Shown here piece by piece: positions 22,756 through 36,530 of a stretch of 64,000 bases of DNA; positions within the stretch are counted from its first letter, which is position 1, and every line of letters starts with the position of its first letter. The translations under genes were made by a program, and so were the position numbers. The DNA comes from Setophaga petechia (taxonomy: Eukaryota; Chordata; Aves; Passeriformes; Parulidae), in NCBI GenBank assembly GCA_024362935.1, contig JANCRA010000003.1:41105291-41169290 (forward strand), in the 5' to 3' direction. The notes under the pieces were generated by a model. That model did not search any database. It saw only the letters and a program-made list of their open reading frames with translations, and was not told the origin of the DNA.

Positions 22756-22761
22756 AATAAA
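22756..22761 (+). terminator. Candidate distal polyadenylation signal of MUC5AC
   Basis: Canonical AATAAA, about 20 bp before a CA and a TGTCTGCTTTG-type T/G-rich element. A second AATAAA at 21876-21881 lies only 43 bp after the stop codon and could give a short UTR form. Confidence 0.55.
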
Positions 22762-23229
22762 TTTTGAGCATTTTACAGCATGTCTGCTTTGACTTTTCAG
22801 TGAATCCCTTGCGTGAGAGTTCCTGGGTCCATAAAAGATAGTTCCAGGTCAAAAGACAATGTGGTACCTAACACCCTATAGAGCTTTGATACTGCTTTAA
22901 ATGAAAAACACTCAAAACCAAACACTTGGAAGTGTTCCTAGCACATCATCTTAGCCACTATCACTTAGTGAACTCTCAGAAAGCAAGCACCTCTCTGAGT
23001 CTGCACATGGTTTGTAGCCCTGAAAGTTCTTTACCTGACTGGCGTAAGCTAGCCAAAGTATTTCAAACCAGTCTGTCTCATGTTTTAGGGCCCACTGCAA
23101 CATAAATTAATCTCTAAAATTGCACTGTTGTAAATCTATGCGGCTGCTAGTGAGAGGAAAGCTCATGTCTCTACAAACAATTTGCTGGGGGAAGGTTGGG
23201 TGTTAATGTCATTGAAATGGGTCCCAATG

Positions 23230-23575
23230 TCTCTGTTGACTTTGGGTCTGTAGCAGAGTTCAGGCACTTCTACTCCTGAAACAGACAAGGGTCTGAACTT
23301 TAGGGTAAAATGGTGGCTTCAAGGTGGGATATGTGGGAGGTGATTCTGGAAGGCTGAACCTTCCTGGTGCCTCAGCTAATGGAGAAAGGGAGAGGGCAAC
23401 AGGCAGCCAGGAGTTCAGGATAAAAGGAGGGTGCCCCCTCTGAAACCTCGAGAGAGAAAATGCCACAGGTGTGTGGCCTGGTAGACTCTCTCTCCCTTTA
23501 TTGAAATAAAATTGCAGGACTCCTCAGTCTCCTTTTTGGACATAAACTTCTTGGATTTGTGGAATTTTTCTTACA
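23230..23575 (+). mobile_element. Possible solo LTR of an endogenous retrovirus (edges uncertain)
   Basis: The stretch has the layout of an LTR promoter and polyadenylation region. An ATAAAAGG TATA-like box at 23419 lies in a GC-richer patch. AATAAA at 23505-23510 comes 80-90 bp later, and a T/G-rich segment ends near TTACA at about 23575. No internal retroviral coding sequence is adjacent, and I could not find a convincing target-site duplication. It is an old, inactive-looking fragment if real. It could also be unrelated sequence that happens to hold these signals. Confidence 0.35.
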
Positions 23576-23982
23576 CTACTCAGCTTTAGTAATAGGGTAC
23601 GTTGAACCGGCCACCACAGCCCTGATTGTACATTGTGTAATGCCAAGCGACATCCTAGGAATAACTGCTCTAAGATTTGTAAGGGAAACAGTAAAAAAGC
23701 TGAAGTTATTAAAAAACTTTTCTCCTACCCTACAGTTTGGATGGCTCAACAGAGAAACAGGGTGCCCTGAGGCAGCTTAGGCTGCTCTCACACCTGTTTT
23801 TCTTTTACAGGACAATAACCACCGCTATACTTCCCCCTTCAGAAGCGAGCCATGAGTTTTCCGTGAGAAACACCAACACCCCCATACTTCCTGCTGGCAG
23901 AAATCCCGAGCTCCGTCCCAGCTTCCTGTTGACGCATTGCTCGTTTTTTCCACGCCTTGGGCTCTATTGCTGCCCAGCGCGG

Positions 23983-23996
23983 CCCGCAGGTGGCAC
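23983..23996 (+). promoter_or_regulatory. Candidate CTCF binding motif
   Basis: CCCGCAGGTGGCAC matches the 14-base CTCF core (CCASYAGRKGGCRS) at 13 positions; the mismatch is C for A at position 3. It sits in a short GC-rich patch (about 23900-24060) roughly 1.2 kb past the MUC5AC polyadenylation site. A boundary between the two mucin genes is an inference from motif and location only. Confidence 0.4.
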
Positions 23997-26468
23997 ACTG
24001 CTCTGTTCCTCCCTTGCCAGCCAACCCACCAGGCTTCCCAGTGCAGCGCTACTACTGAATTCCTGACCAGTTCGGTGTGTCACAGAGTTTCTGGCCTTAC
24101 CAGGCAGGCTATGAAATGATTATTCTCCTGTTCATTCTGCAGAAGGGAAATAATGTCTATAATACAAAATTGATTTTTATGTGCTTTGTTGGTCCACAAC
24201 AGCTCCTTGCCCACCATTAACTTACTGAAATGGCAGTTTTCCTGCATGTTGCTTCAAGATCATTAGTTGTTTTACTGTACAAAGCCTGTATTTCAGCATC
24301 CCAGAAGATATCCTGTTTCCTGGAGAGCCCTGTGTGTCGTAAGTCTGCAACACCAGCCATTTCATACACTGAAAGAGAAAAAAATAATACAATGAGAAAG
24401 AAGAGGAGACATGTGGCACGTCGAAAGACTGACAGGTGATAATGGCAGGGACAGCAGAGTTTGGTGGCATAAGAAGGTAAAACAGAAATAGAAGCAAGGG
24501 CACTGACAGGCTTCAGTCCTGGCATGGGGAGACAGGAAGCAAGGGGAACATAAGGTAAATCATGGAGGCACACCAAGGCTGTGGCTGAGCAAGCACGGGA
24601 GACCCTGCCTTGAAGAAGGAAGGATTTCTATCACAGATGCAGTCCCAGTGCTGGGAAAGAACAAATGGGAACCCTTAATTCAAAAGGAGGACAGGGAACA
24701 ACATGCTTTGAGCATTAAAGACAAAATGAAAGATCTTGAAAGACAAGACGTGGAGTAAATGTAAACCAGAGCACTGCAATGGATGTAGTAAAGCAGACTT
24801 ACATTTTCCCTAAATTTTCATGTACACAGGACCTATCTTTACTCTGAATTGTTGCTGACACAGATTGGGCAATAGCTCCAAAGCAAACCTTCCTATAAGC
24901 TAGGATAAATTATACCACTTATCTTTGTCAAAAACAAATTACCATTTTTTTAACCATAGATAAACAATGGAGTCAATAAATGATTGGGTGGGAGAAAGTG
25001 ATTGGCTTGGCAGGTCTTTCCTGACAGGTCAGAGCACCTGCAGGTCACCCTGAGTTGTGCTGGTGTAGATGGTTGAGGTTTGTTACACCTGATGGCAACA
25101 CCAGAGGGCTCTGGGCACCGAAGAATTTCTTTCCAGGCACTTCAAAGTAAGCCACACAACTTTTCCTTACTTTCAGATCCTGAGGATGAGCTTTACTCCT
25201 GAATCTACAAGCATCCATTCTACGTAACATAACAAGATTTGTTTATACTTCACTTAATTATTTTTTTTCTTATCTGATCATCGTTGGAACACAAGTTGCA
25301 GCAGAGAAATCATTCACTTAGAAGTTTTTACAGCTGAAAAAAACCACCAGTATTCAAAGTTTTAGTGTCTAAATTCAATATCGAATTAATGGGCATTCAT
25401 ACCTTCACTCTCAACTCAGGTCTCTTGTTATGAGGCTCAAGTTTTTCATGACAAACTTATTTTTATTCCTTCTTCACACAAGATATTAAATCTCTGCAGT
25501 GTAAATAACAAATTACTAATAATCAATTTTCAATTATTCTTTGTAATTATCAGCAACATATAAACTATAACATGAAATTATATGTCTATTCAGATTCCAG
25601 CTTTGAATCCACTTTCAGTAATTCATTTGCCTATTAAAGCAAGGCAGTGTTTAAACCACATCATTTTCTGAAAACATCTATTGAGAGACTTAAGGTTGTT
25701 TGGGCACAGCTCAGGAGCTAGACTGATAACAGAGAACTCAAGAATGGAAGCCACACTTCATAATAGTAAAAACCCAACTCAGAGAAAGAAGTTTTTCACC
25801 TCTTCAGTAGGTTTTGTTCTAACTATTGCAAAAAAACCCCAAAAAACCAAAAAACAAAAAAACCCCGCTCTCTGGCAACAAGCCAGATTAAGACAGAGCT
25901 TTATAACAAAAAAGGAGACTAGTTCTATTCAAACACTATTAATGTAATTATAAAACAATTATAAATGCACAGGATGTACTTTTTTGCCGAGGATGCAGTG
26001 ATCATGACTGTCCAATTTTCCTTTGCTCCTTATAGCTTCAAAAATTATCTTCCTTCTTGGTCCTCTGATTTCTTTAGGCATTCATTATAACTCCCATTTA
26101 TAACTACAATTTGATTATGAGTAACCAGCAAATGTTTCCACTGTTAAAACAATTGGGTTTGGGTTTTCTTAAATAGACAGAAACTTATTCTACCTGCCTA
26201 TAACTACCCTCCTCCTGTTATGACCATGCATAGAAAAATAAAATACCACTTTTGCCTCCTTCTGTTTTAAGAAAGCAAAGGCTATCCAGGCAGTCAAAAA
26301 TGGAACTCTTAAATAGAGTAATTGTGGATCTGTCACACACTTAGTCTCACAAAATGAGAGACTAAGTAGTCTTAGTGTAGTCTTAGTAGCCCGTCCTGAA
26401 ACTAAACCATTGTTTCTGTATTCCAGTCTAGCTACAAGGATTCGCTGGGATTCACTGGCTTAAAAATT

Positions 26469-26550
26469 AAAATAAAATAAAATAAAATAAAATAAAATAA
26501 AATAAAATAAAATAAAATAAAATAAAATAAAATAAAATAAAATAAAATAA
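26469..26550 (+). repeat. (AAAAT)n microsatellite
   Basis: About 16 uninterrupted copies of an AAAAT pentamer over 82 bp, followed by an A/G-rich stretch. Confidence 0.95.
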
Positions 26551-27550
26551 GAGAAAAAGAAAAAAAAGTCAGAAATACTTGAGAGGAGCATTATTCCAAG
26601 GGAAATTTGAAACTGGCTTTTGTTTCAGAGAATATTAGATGTGAACTCTGCAGCTGTTCCCTCACTCAGTGGGAAGCCAGTCAAAAACTCTCATTCCAGT
26701 TTAACTGACCTCTGAAGAGGTGTGAGGCCAAAAGTGAGCTTTCTGTCATTACTCAATGTCACAGCTACTGCAGCACAGGGCTGCCAACAGCAACACAGCC
26801 ATAACATGAAAATCTGCAGAAAAGACATGATAAACACCTTCATGAAATGACCTCCTGCCACAACAAAACTGAATTTCTTATTCACATTAATTCCTGGTTG
26901 TTCTGTATTCTGGAGAATATTATTCTACCTGATGTAGTTTTATCACTTGCTCTGCTATTAATGCTTTTGTGATTTATGACATCATTCTAATGGTAATTAA
27001 GGTCCATTATTCAGGTATCTGAATACAATATTTTACAAGAAATTAGTATTGTAATTGCACTAAATTTGGTCAGCTAAAGAAAATGCAAAACATTACCTCA
27101 CCTCACACACTTCATGGCAAGTAGTTTTACAGCATTCATAATAAAAAAGTTGTGACCTATTGTTAGGGTTTTAAAAACCAAAAGCCCAGAGCTCCAGGCA
27201 CACTGCATCTGTGAAAGGCCTGGCAAGGGGAATGCAAAGCATCCACGACATGACTTCCTCCACAGCTTTTTCCTTGGAGCCATCTGTATCCCAAGGCTGC
27301 CTTTCCTGCCTAGGGTTAGGGTTGGGGTTGTGGTACACTTGATCTAATTTTTACATTTAGCAAGGAAGCCATGGGATCAATGTTGTCCAACCCTCAGTGA
27401 TACTGTACATGATTTTACTGAACCATATTTCAAGAAACAATATTTCAATCCTAGTTGGGATTCCATCATAAGTAAATCTCCACTTAAATTATTTTTAGAT
27501 ATCCAATATTATTTGTTTTTTTACAAAATAAAAGAGTTTGTTAGTCACTG

Positions 27551-27612
27551 TGTGCTGGTTTTGGTGGGATAGAATTGATTTTCTTTTCATGGTAACCACT
27601 ACTGGTATATTC
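27551..27612 (+). mobile_element. Start of an ERVL-like bird LTR (fragment)
   Basis: Begins TGTGCTGGTTTTGGTGGGAT and continues with AGAATTGATTTTCTTT, resembling the conserved 5' edge of an abundant class of avian ERVL LTRs as I remember it. After about 60 bp the match fades. The downstream TATAAAA at about 27633 may belong to the same element. No retroviral genes are attached. Confidence 0.45.
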
Positions 27613-30600
27613 TCCTGTGACACAGCTGCACTATAAAATAGACTCAAGTCATCAGTTGCGTATTTGGTGCAAGGAAGGCTTCAGCTGATTAAAAAATTTT
27701 GTGATCTACCCTCCTCTGCCACTCCTTATCTCTGCAGGCTCAGAGTAAACTGCAGAGAAAGAGCAAAGAACAGTTCGAGTCGACTCAACTCCTGCAAACT
27801 TCACAAAGCTCATGACCTCTTCTGCCTCAGTACCAAAGAAGCACTTTCCAGAACCAAAGAAGCACTCCTGAAGCAGAATTTCACATGAAACAGCCACAAG
27901 GCCATCAAGGGCAGCCTGCACTCCAAGACACATGGAAAAACTTGTCAGCATTACCCTGAGGTAACTACAGTGGACTACATGTCCAACTACATGTCAAACT
28001 ACAGTGGACATGATTCTAGCAGGATCTCAATTTACCTCACAGGAGAATACAAATATGCACAGTGACTAATCTCTGAGACTTTCAGGAAATCACAAAAATG
28101 GCTTAGAAACTGCTTTTTACAGTTCATCCACCCAACTGAAAAGATCCCTGAGCATCCCAGATGCCTCAGTAAGGACACCTCACTTATCCAACTGGGGAAG
28201 CACACCTGAGGAATGTACAATGACTAAAAATTACCAGAGACACAGAGAATTTTCCCTAGCTTGGTTCATTCATTCTGGTATGATCATGCTGGTGTTATTA
28301 CATGACGTCTCCAGCACATGTGACAAAATCACCAGGGCTTCATATGCTGGAAATGACACACAAAGCATGAAAATAGCAATCTTTCTTGTATTTATGATAG
28401 TGAAGATAAAGAGGGAGCCATTTTTCAAAGTCAGGTTTATTTATTTCTCTTAGTTGTCAGTTCATTTTAGGCTAACTGAGAATAATCTGACTTGTTGAAG
28501 TAGCCAAGCCAAGGATTCAGAAATAATATGCCCATAATAGTCACCCAGTAGCAAATTGCCTCAATCCTGGCAATTATGGTTTTTGAAAGTTTATATCAAA
28601 GATATAATTAATGTAATACATTACAATCATCTCTCATACACAATTCAGTCACAAACACCATTAAATAATAAAGAATCTAACTACATTGTGCCACACAGAG
28701 CTCTTTTAAAGCTCCTTTTACAAGGACTCAAAGTAATCAGTACAGGATTAAACAAATTTATCTGAATGTGCTCAACCATTCATGCTCATCCATGCTGTAA
28801 GAGCTTTTTGGGAGGGAAGAAAGAGAACAACCACTCTCCTGAAAGCTTTTCCATGGCTATGACAAACTGCTGAAGATGCTGCAAAACGTTGGCAGTACAG
28901 GAGCTGTGAGAGGCCAGGAAGAAGGATGTTGTGCCCTTCCCAGGGCCTAACCCAAAACTGCCCGAGCTCCAGGAATGTCCTCCCAAGAAATGTTGAGAAA
29001 TACATAAGGAGGAGGACTCCTTTCACCACGGGACCTTCAGGTACAGCCTGTTAACCCCTCAGGGCCCTGCTGGGTGTGGGCACCAGTAGCAGGAGAAGCC
29101 TTGCTCCTGGAAAAGCCCCCAAGGATGGTGTCCACCCCAATGTGAGGTGTTGTCTGACTCCCAGAGAAAGGGAGTATGATTTGTGTCAGTGCTCCCCCGT
29201 GCAGAAGGGGACTGTCACCACCCTGTGCCACACATACAGGGCACCAATTGCTCCAGGGATGGCAGTTCACCAGCATCCCCAGTCCTCCAGGGAAGGACAG
29301 CAAGGTATGCACCTGCAGCATGCTGCTTCTGCCTCTTTGGGAAACCCATTCTGAGAGGGCTTGGCAGCTCTGCTGCATTTCTGCTACTGGGACAGCAACC
29401 AAGATTGTGCCTGAAAGGACTGGGACTTTGAGTTTACCTTTCTTTTAATAGAACCTTCCTTCTTTTTTCCAGAAAGGAATTTGGATTAGAAAAAGCCCAT
29501 CCCCTACTGCAAACAGGTGCTGCAAGTGGAATCACAAGTTTTCCGCCTCAAAATAACTTAGTGGAGCACAGGTTAATCCACCTCAGTGAGGTAACCTGTT
29601 GACTCGTGCCCAAGATTACATGTAAAGGGTTGAAAAGTGCTGCTGGCAAACTGGTCCCCAACACCCCTGAGGCCCTAGGAGGGGTGCCCTGGCCCTACTG
29701 CAGCCCTGGGGTCAGCCCCTGCACACAGGGCATGGCAATGCCCTTGTTCCATCCTATATCCCCTGTGGCAAAGCACACTCCATGCAGTATTTATACAGCT
29801 GGTATACACATAGTATTTATATGCAGTGAACAAAGCAAACTGTTCCACCATTTCCCATAAAGTCAAGTTTCTAACGTCGCTGGAATTTGGTACAGGTTTG
29901 TCTTCTTACAAGGTTAAAAGAGAAGAAAAGAAAAATGTATCCAGCTGGGTTTTGAAAGTGTGTCCTTTTTCCAGCCCTTTCGTTTTTATCAGCAAGTTTT
30001 GCTGGTGTACCCTGGTTGCCTGGCTGCATTGGTACTATGTTTCACAGCCCCTTGTGTCCTAGCAGATGCTCTCCTGGTCTCTGCTGGGAGCACATCCCTG
30101 CTCTGCTCACAGGATCTTCAGGCAAACCTGAGGATTCTGTTAGTTTAGATGACGGGCTGATCAGGACAATACAGAGAAGGCTCAGAGCTGTACATATTCC
30201 TCCCCACAGTGCCAAACCGTTCTGGCACTGCTGAGGATCTGATGTGTCATACCAATCAACTCAGTATCCTGACTGCAGAAGTAATGACTGTTAAGAGCAA
30301 ACATGTTGCTTACAAGGAAACGACAAAACATACAAGGACAGCCTGTTTTCCACCTTACTGAAAGAACAATTCTATCCCTGCTTGCATTCCTTGAGGCTAT
30401 GTCTGTCTTGTTATTTATTCTTTGTTTCATTTTTAATATCCATTGTATTATGTATCTTAATGTGTATTTGTACTAGTGATTATATTGCCTTGCTTCTGTT
30501 AAATGATACAGGCTACTAACTGTAATTCTGATTATTGACATACAACTTTTTAGAGTTGTGAAATACATATTTTAGACTTCTTTTTTTTTTTAATCAGAAT

Positions 30601-33600
30601 GTATGTTTATATTTAAAATTAAATTCATAGGCTTTCACTTTTCTGAAGATTTGCCATTATTAGTCTTCAGGAAATATAAAGAGCTGCTTTCAGAATTACA
30701 TAGGAAATTTCATAGCTGTGCATTTGATTCATTGAGCAGTTGCATAGAAGATTGTCGGTCTATCTTGTCAGCCTTAAGCTTCTATAAAACACAATAGCAA
30801 ACAGAGTGTTTTGCTTGAGGCAAGAAGTTATTTTGTTCTTTTCTCCCAAAAGATTCTGTGTCATCTAGGATGTGACTCAGATACTTCAGCTGTGTTAGGC
30901 AATCTGCATTGATATGTATATAAGCTCTCACACTGAGAGTACTTTCTGCAGTTTGTGGCCAAGGGTCCCCAAAGGGAAAGGATCTACAGGGAAAGTGCAG
31001 ATTTTGTCTACTGTTGTTTTTATTTCAAACGTGTTTTTTCCTCTTATTATCAGTGGAGCTACTTGTACCCCTACTGCTCTGAAGTCTGTCAAGCCCTCCC
31101 TCTTCAAATCAAAGTCAGATGTAATACACAGTTTATAGGCAGCGGCAATGTTTTATTGGCCCAGCTGGTATAATTAGAAAAATTAGGCGAGCTTCTTGGC
31201 ACAGCAGGCCTCCAGTCAGCTTAGAGAGTTATTTCTTAGGTATGTCTACCTCAGGAAGTGGTGCAATCCACCAAATCCTACTCTCCCAACCCCTTCAGCT
31301 GAAGCCAGAAGACAAAATTTGCACAGCCAGGACAAAATTTGGATCACAGTCAGCACCAAAAAAACCGCATTAGTCTCATTGACACTTGAAGAAAAATCCT
31401 GCATTGTTTTAGAACTATATTTGAAGTCTGGCTTTCTCCCAGGACTTCTGTTCCACTATAAACACTCTAGACAATCAGTATTACTACTGTGAGATATGTA
31501 TGTTGCTATTGTTTTTTTGCTTCCCATAGTGTTTCATGTACATTTAATTACACTGCCTATAAGGCTTATGTGCCAACAGCCATGTTAAACTCTAAACAAG
31601 CAGTCAGCATTCCACCTGTAAGCAGCAAGGGGCCTGGGTCTCCAGGGATTGTTCCCAGCAGAAAAGATTGGTCCCTCTGCTGTTAACATGGGTGTGTTTG
31701 GGGCTGTGATGGTTGCTTGTTTTACTGAATCAGGTTTCATGGCAGGAGTTTTCAGGGTCCTCCACTTCTATCCAAGCATGTAATGCCATTAGCTCCTGAT
31801 AGTGGACAAAGTTCTTCTAACTGGAAAAACTGCTTTGCCCTTGAGTTCTGCAAAGGTTGAGAGTAGTTGTCATTTTATCTCAGATAATAAATCTCCTATT
31901 CATTTTGACAAAGGCTTGGGTGTTTAACAGCGTCACACAAACTGAATCTATACAGAGCAAACAGTCAGACAGAGACTTCCATTGTGGATGAGTTGTATTA
32001 CCTTCAGCCTGGTGCCTAAAAATGTCCTTGAAGCATGGTCTTGACTCTGCCCCGACACAATGCACATGCTGACAGATCAGAGCCTTGTAAAATAATTGTT
32101 GGTAGATAAAGTAAATCCTCGTCAAAAACGTACTCTCTGATGAAAAGATCAATAGAACTAATCAAGACAGTCTGTTTGGGAGCCATGTGAAGGCTGTGGA
32201 AACAGAACAAGAGTTGGGAGTTTTAGCTGAAGTATTTCTGCAAAAATCATGCAGCAGCATAAGTAACGTTTCCTTAGAGGAAGGAATGAATAAAAAGGAA
32301 ATGGCAATCCTAGTCTGTTTACTCTCTCTCCCTCTTCGTTTTTCTTTTTTTCTCCCTCCCTTAACTGGTGTATATTTTTTTTTTGTAATTTTCTGATTGC
32401 ATTTCATTAAGAACATTTCCATTTCATGCCTGTGGGGTACTGGTTCTTAGGTGTCAACTCAGCAACATTCTTGAGAATTTATAAAACTCTAAACTCATGA
32501 ATAACTGTGTTGGAACAACTGGGATTACTGATGTCTGTAGAGTCAGATTCTATTTAAAACCCAATTCCATTCCACATACTTGTTCAGAAAGAACACAGGC
32601 TTTTCAGAGCAAACTAACTGCATGCTTTGGCATTAGCTTTACCCAAACAGCTAAGACCTCCACTCACATGGACCAGGATTTTCCTGTGCTAGGCACCGTA
32701 ATATCCTATGCTCTGAATCAGTTCTTTGAAATATGCACCTGCATGCTTTGCCAAAAGAGATTAGAGTTTAATTTTGTTTACATCTCTCTGCATTGTCGTA
32801 TTTTTTATTTATTCAGATATTTATTAAGCCGTGGTGGTGCTTGTAGAAGAAGAGCATAGAATTACTCTCTGCTGTGCTGTACAAACAAGAAACGTGAGAA
32901 TGCTTAGAGATAAAAGGTAACATAAAGACACGGAAGAGAGGAGAGAGGGAACAGTAATAAGCATCTAATGTTACCTGTGCTGTTTATGAAGCTTAAAGGA
33001 AACAGTCAACTGCTTGAAACCAGGATTTTGCTAGTTATTTCTGTAGTGTGTTCACTGCTCTGCTAGTTTTCAGGCAGTAATCACAGTTTTCATGGAGTGA
33101 ACTGTAGTCATCAAACAGAGGGAGGGATCAAAGTTGACTAGTGACAGAAATTTTTCTTAACCTCCAGCAAGCAATGTCATCTAAAGGAGACTCTGAGACA
33201 CAAGGATGTCCGTGCACCACCTCCAAGACAAATAAAATTCAGAAGCATGACGTCCTTTTCATGGCTTGCCCAGAACAGCGTAGAGAGGAATTCTTTATAT
33301 CAAGTTATTTAACTCTTTTAGTCACATAGGCCAGTTAGTATCTTTAATTGTGTTTGATAGGATCTGGAGGTCCAAATAGTGATATATCCCATTCATTTTT
33401 TCATATGCTATTTCAGCTTCCTCACTCATCCACACGTGCCCACTTCCCTCTGGCACCTTTCTGCATTCTTCCTCCTCACTCATTCATTCCAGCTATTCTC
33501 CCTGTATGATCCCCAAGGCCCACATTCTTCTTCTCCCCTCTCTCCCAGGCAGTGCTGCACTTTCCACCTCCCCTTTGCTTCTCTAAGAACTGACACATTG

Positions 33601-35010
33601 ATAATCCAGTAACAGCAACAGCAAAGGCCAAAACAAAAAGGTGCAGTGAAAACTCATGTGCTAACAACAGCTGAGCTACAACAGAAAGTTATGAAGAGCA
33701 TGAAATTGGTCAGTCTTAAGGAACTTCTAAAGCAAGTTAAAGGTCTTCCAAGATCCATTTTGTTTGCTTCTTCTCTACTGACTACAACCATGATCCATAT
33801 GCCCTTTATAACAGCAAACAAAGCCAACAACACGAAATCCGTAGAAACAGTGGTCTCAAAGGAATCACAGTAAGCTCCCCTGAGCACAGGTTTGTGCAGC
33901 ATTCAAGGATATTCATCACAATTCTCACTTTGTGCCTGGTCAGCTTTCCTTGATATTCTGTTGGCCATGGTTGCAGATGGGGTATTGGTTTGGACAGACA
34001 TTTTCTCTCATGTGCTTGTGGTCATGCTTATACTAAATAATCAGGGTGGAAGGAGTCCTCATCTGGTTAAAACCAACATCAACTTAATTCCTGTTCTTGT
34101 CTTACACTAGTGTTGGGGTAAAAAAAAATCTTCAAACTTATTAGCAAAGCAAACATGTTTATCAGAAGGGTTTGATTCTGTTTCCCAGTGTCTAGTTTAC
34201 TTTCCTGCTGAATTACAGAAAGGTTAAGAGTTTGATTTGGCATCCATTAAATGCTTTACTGCACAATAGAAATACCAGGATCTCTCTGAGCTAAATGTAA
34301 CACCCTAGGATGGCATCAGCAGTCGTATGAACAACTTGATTTCTGATCAATTCTAATGGAAAGTGTTTGGTTTTCAAGTGCAGTTGAAAAGGCATGATTT
34401 TCACACAAGCAAGTGCCCACCAAATTCCACGATGAAACAATATGTTGATTTGTTAAATGATATATCAAGCAATTTATACTCTTTCTACATTCTCAGTGAA
34501 GTGTTTCCACCTCCTCCTTCATAAAAGACTTGGCGGAAGTGGATCAAAAGTCTATAAAGTGTCGACTTAAGAAATTAGGTTTTTAGAAAAGAAATTTCAA
34601 GACATTAAAATTTTGACAAAGTCATAGCAGTTGGAAAGAGGGTCTTTGCATGGAATATGTTGTGTAATCTCTTCTGGCAGTGCTGTGAAGTAAAGATGTA
34701 AGAAACATTCAGGAGCAAATAAAAAAAGGAGTCAGTTATGTTCAAGCCAAGGTATAACTGCTTGTTCCAGATATTAACTCATAGCAGTAGACATGCAGCC
34801 ATTCAGCTGCTGTGATTATACATTGCATTATGCATTGCCTTGGGATAGGAAGCACTTTGTCCACTTAGTGAGGCAGCATGGGAAAGGATACAATCATTAT
34901 CAAAGTATGCATTATTAAAGGATTAATAAAATTTATATGAGCTCCCATAGAAGTCTCATCATTGATTTCAGTGGGAGATGAATAATGTTCTATGAAAATT
35001 AAATTCTTAT

Positions 35011-35049
35011 CCAGCTCTGAAAAATAGAGGATAGAAGAGAGCTAGGAGG
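35011..35049 (+). repeat. 39-bp dispersed duplicate, copy 1
   Basis: CCAGCTCTGAAAAATAGAGG plus ATAGAAGAGAGCTAGGAGG recurs with a single base change at 36868-36906, 1.86 kb downstream on the same strand. Confidence 0.85.
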
Positions 35050-36390
35050 TTAATCACTAAAATACAACTGCAAATTCTTATGTTTTAGCAAATTAGCATA
35101 ATTTAAGAAAAATATAAATTTGCCTAGAACTTTGTCATGACTTTCATTGTCTGGATTTCTGGACCACAGGAAAGAAATACCCAAAGACCATTCTTCTCCC
35201 AAGGTATTCTTCATTAAATCAATTCAGATAACACTTCCTGCCTATGCCCATAGGAATAACTTTCCTACATTAAGTTTCAAAGGCCTTTGAATAAAAATAG
35301 TCTGAGGAAAATTATTTTTAAAATAAGTTTTGATGTAGAACTGACTAATTCACATGCATAAATATAGTTATGTTCCTTTCACTTTATGAGCAAATATTAG
35401 CTATAATAGTGACTAATTAGTGGGTACGCCCAAAAGAACAACCATGAGAGTTTCTTGACATTCTATTCAATTCTCCTTGGTTTCAAAATATAACATGCCA
35501 AAGGTTTTGCTCCATTCAGAACTTTCATATGGATTTGATCCACAAATACCCTAGTAAATAATTCTAGAGCCAGATGTCTTTTTGGGTACAGCTAATGTCT
35601 CTTATGTACAGAATGAGCTCATTCAGTTCTTTCATGACTGGTCAAACTGGAAATTCTTTCCCAAAGTCTTACTTGTCTTTGATCTTGATATGTACAGGAT
35701 TTTGTTAGGAAATAAGTAGTACTAAATGGAAAAACCCACTGGATTGGCCAGGTGTGTATACAACAAGATCTGTGGTTGAGACCACCTTACCACTCACAAT
35801 TAAGGTGGGTTTATTTTAATCCAGCACTATGTTCTATTACATACAAGAGTCCCAAGAGGTGAAACACTCCTCTTCCATGCGTGAAACAAGAGAGCATCAG
35901 TTACTTTGCTCAGATTAGAACAACATCAAAAGTACTTTCATTTGCCCCTAGTGTCAAGGTATAATGAACTCACTGCAGGCAGAAGAGCCCATTACTACCC
36001 TCAGCACACCAGAATATGGGGGAAAGGGTTTGAATTTAAAATTATCAATTTTCAATCATTAGGTTAACTCTAGGAGCAACCAGTATTGATTTTCTGTCAG
36101 GATAGGATAGAAATGTAGAATTTGTTAGTTTCTTCTTGAGACATTTATAATAAAAATATTTAGCCAGTGATGGAGATGGAAATCAGACACAAGAGAAATT
36201 TTGCATTCTACATCATGAAGTTGATTGCAAATCCAACGGTTCCTGACTCTCAGCAAACTCCCATATCCACTCCTGTGAGAGGCTAAAGTCCTACCAGATT
36301 CCTGCAAGAGATCACACCATTGCTTTGATTCTGAATTAGAGAAAATTTATTTTGATACTTTTTCTGTTAACATTTCTTGCATTATACATC

Positions 36391-36530
36391 AAGATTCTTA
36401 CTGTTAATTGTGTCCTATCCAAATCCAGACTCAGACTTTAACAGAAACACCCAGTTTTTTTTCCTAAGTATTTCAAATGAGTTGCAAGTGGTTTGAAACA
36501 GTTCAACTGCTTTACCTACCCCATCAAGAG
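36391..36530 (+). repeat. Diverged intergenic duplication, copy 1
   Basis: About 140 bp starting AAGATTCTTACTGTTAATTG aligns with 37151-37305 (AAGATTCTTACTTTGAATTG), including shared blocks around TTTCAAATGAGTTG and GTTTGAAA..GTTCAAC. Offset is 760 bp. Many substitutions and small indels show it is old. Confidence 0.75.

Larger units (their letters stand above)
21834..22785 (+). other. MUC5AC: MUC5AC 3' untranslated region (3' end estimated)
   Basis: AT-rich sequence after the stop codon. AATAAA hexamers are at 21876-21881 (close to the stop) and 22756-22761, the latter followed by a T/G-rich stretch (22780-22800) suited to cleavage. Either could be used; the distal one fits a long UTR. The stretch includes an AT dinucleotide run and several T or A tracts. 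The true end cannot be fixed without transcript data. Confidence 0.6.

Noticed and set aside
27311..27329. Telomere-like TAGGGTTAGGGTTGGGGTT
   Set aside because: Fewer than three clean repeats; too short to call an interstitial telomere.
28770..29430. Possible gene in a GC-richer intergenic patch with open frames on both strands
   Set aside because: Frames of up to 121 codons show no motif, no paired splice sites with homology and no start context; probably a decayed repeat or chance.
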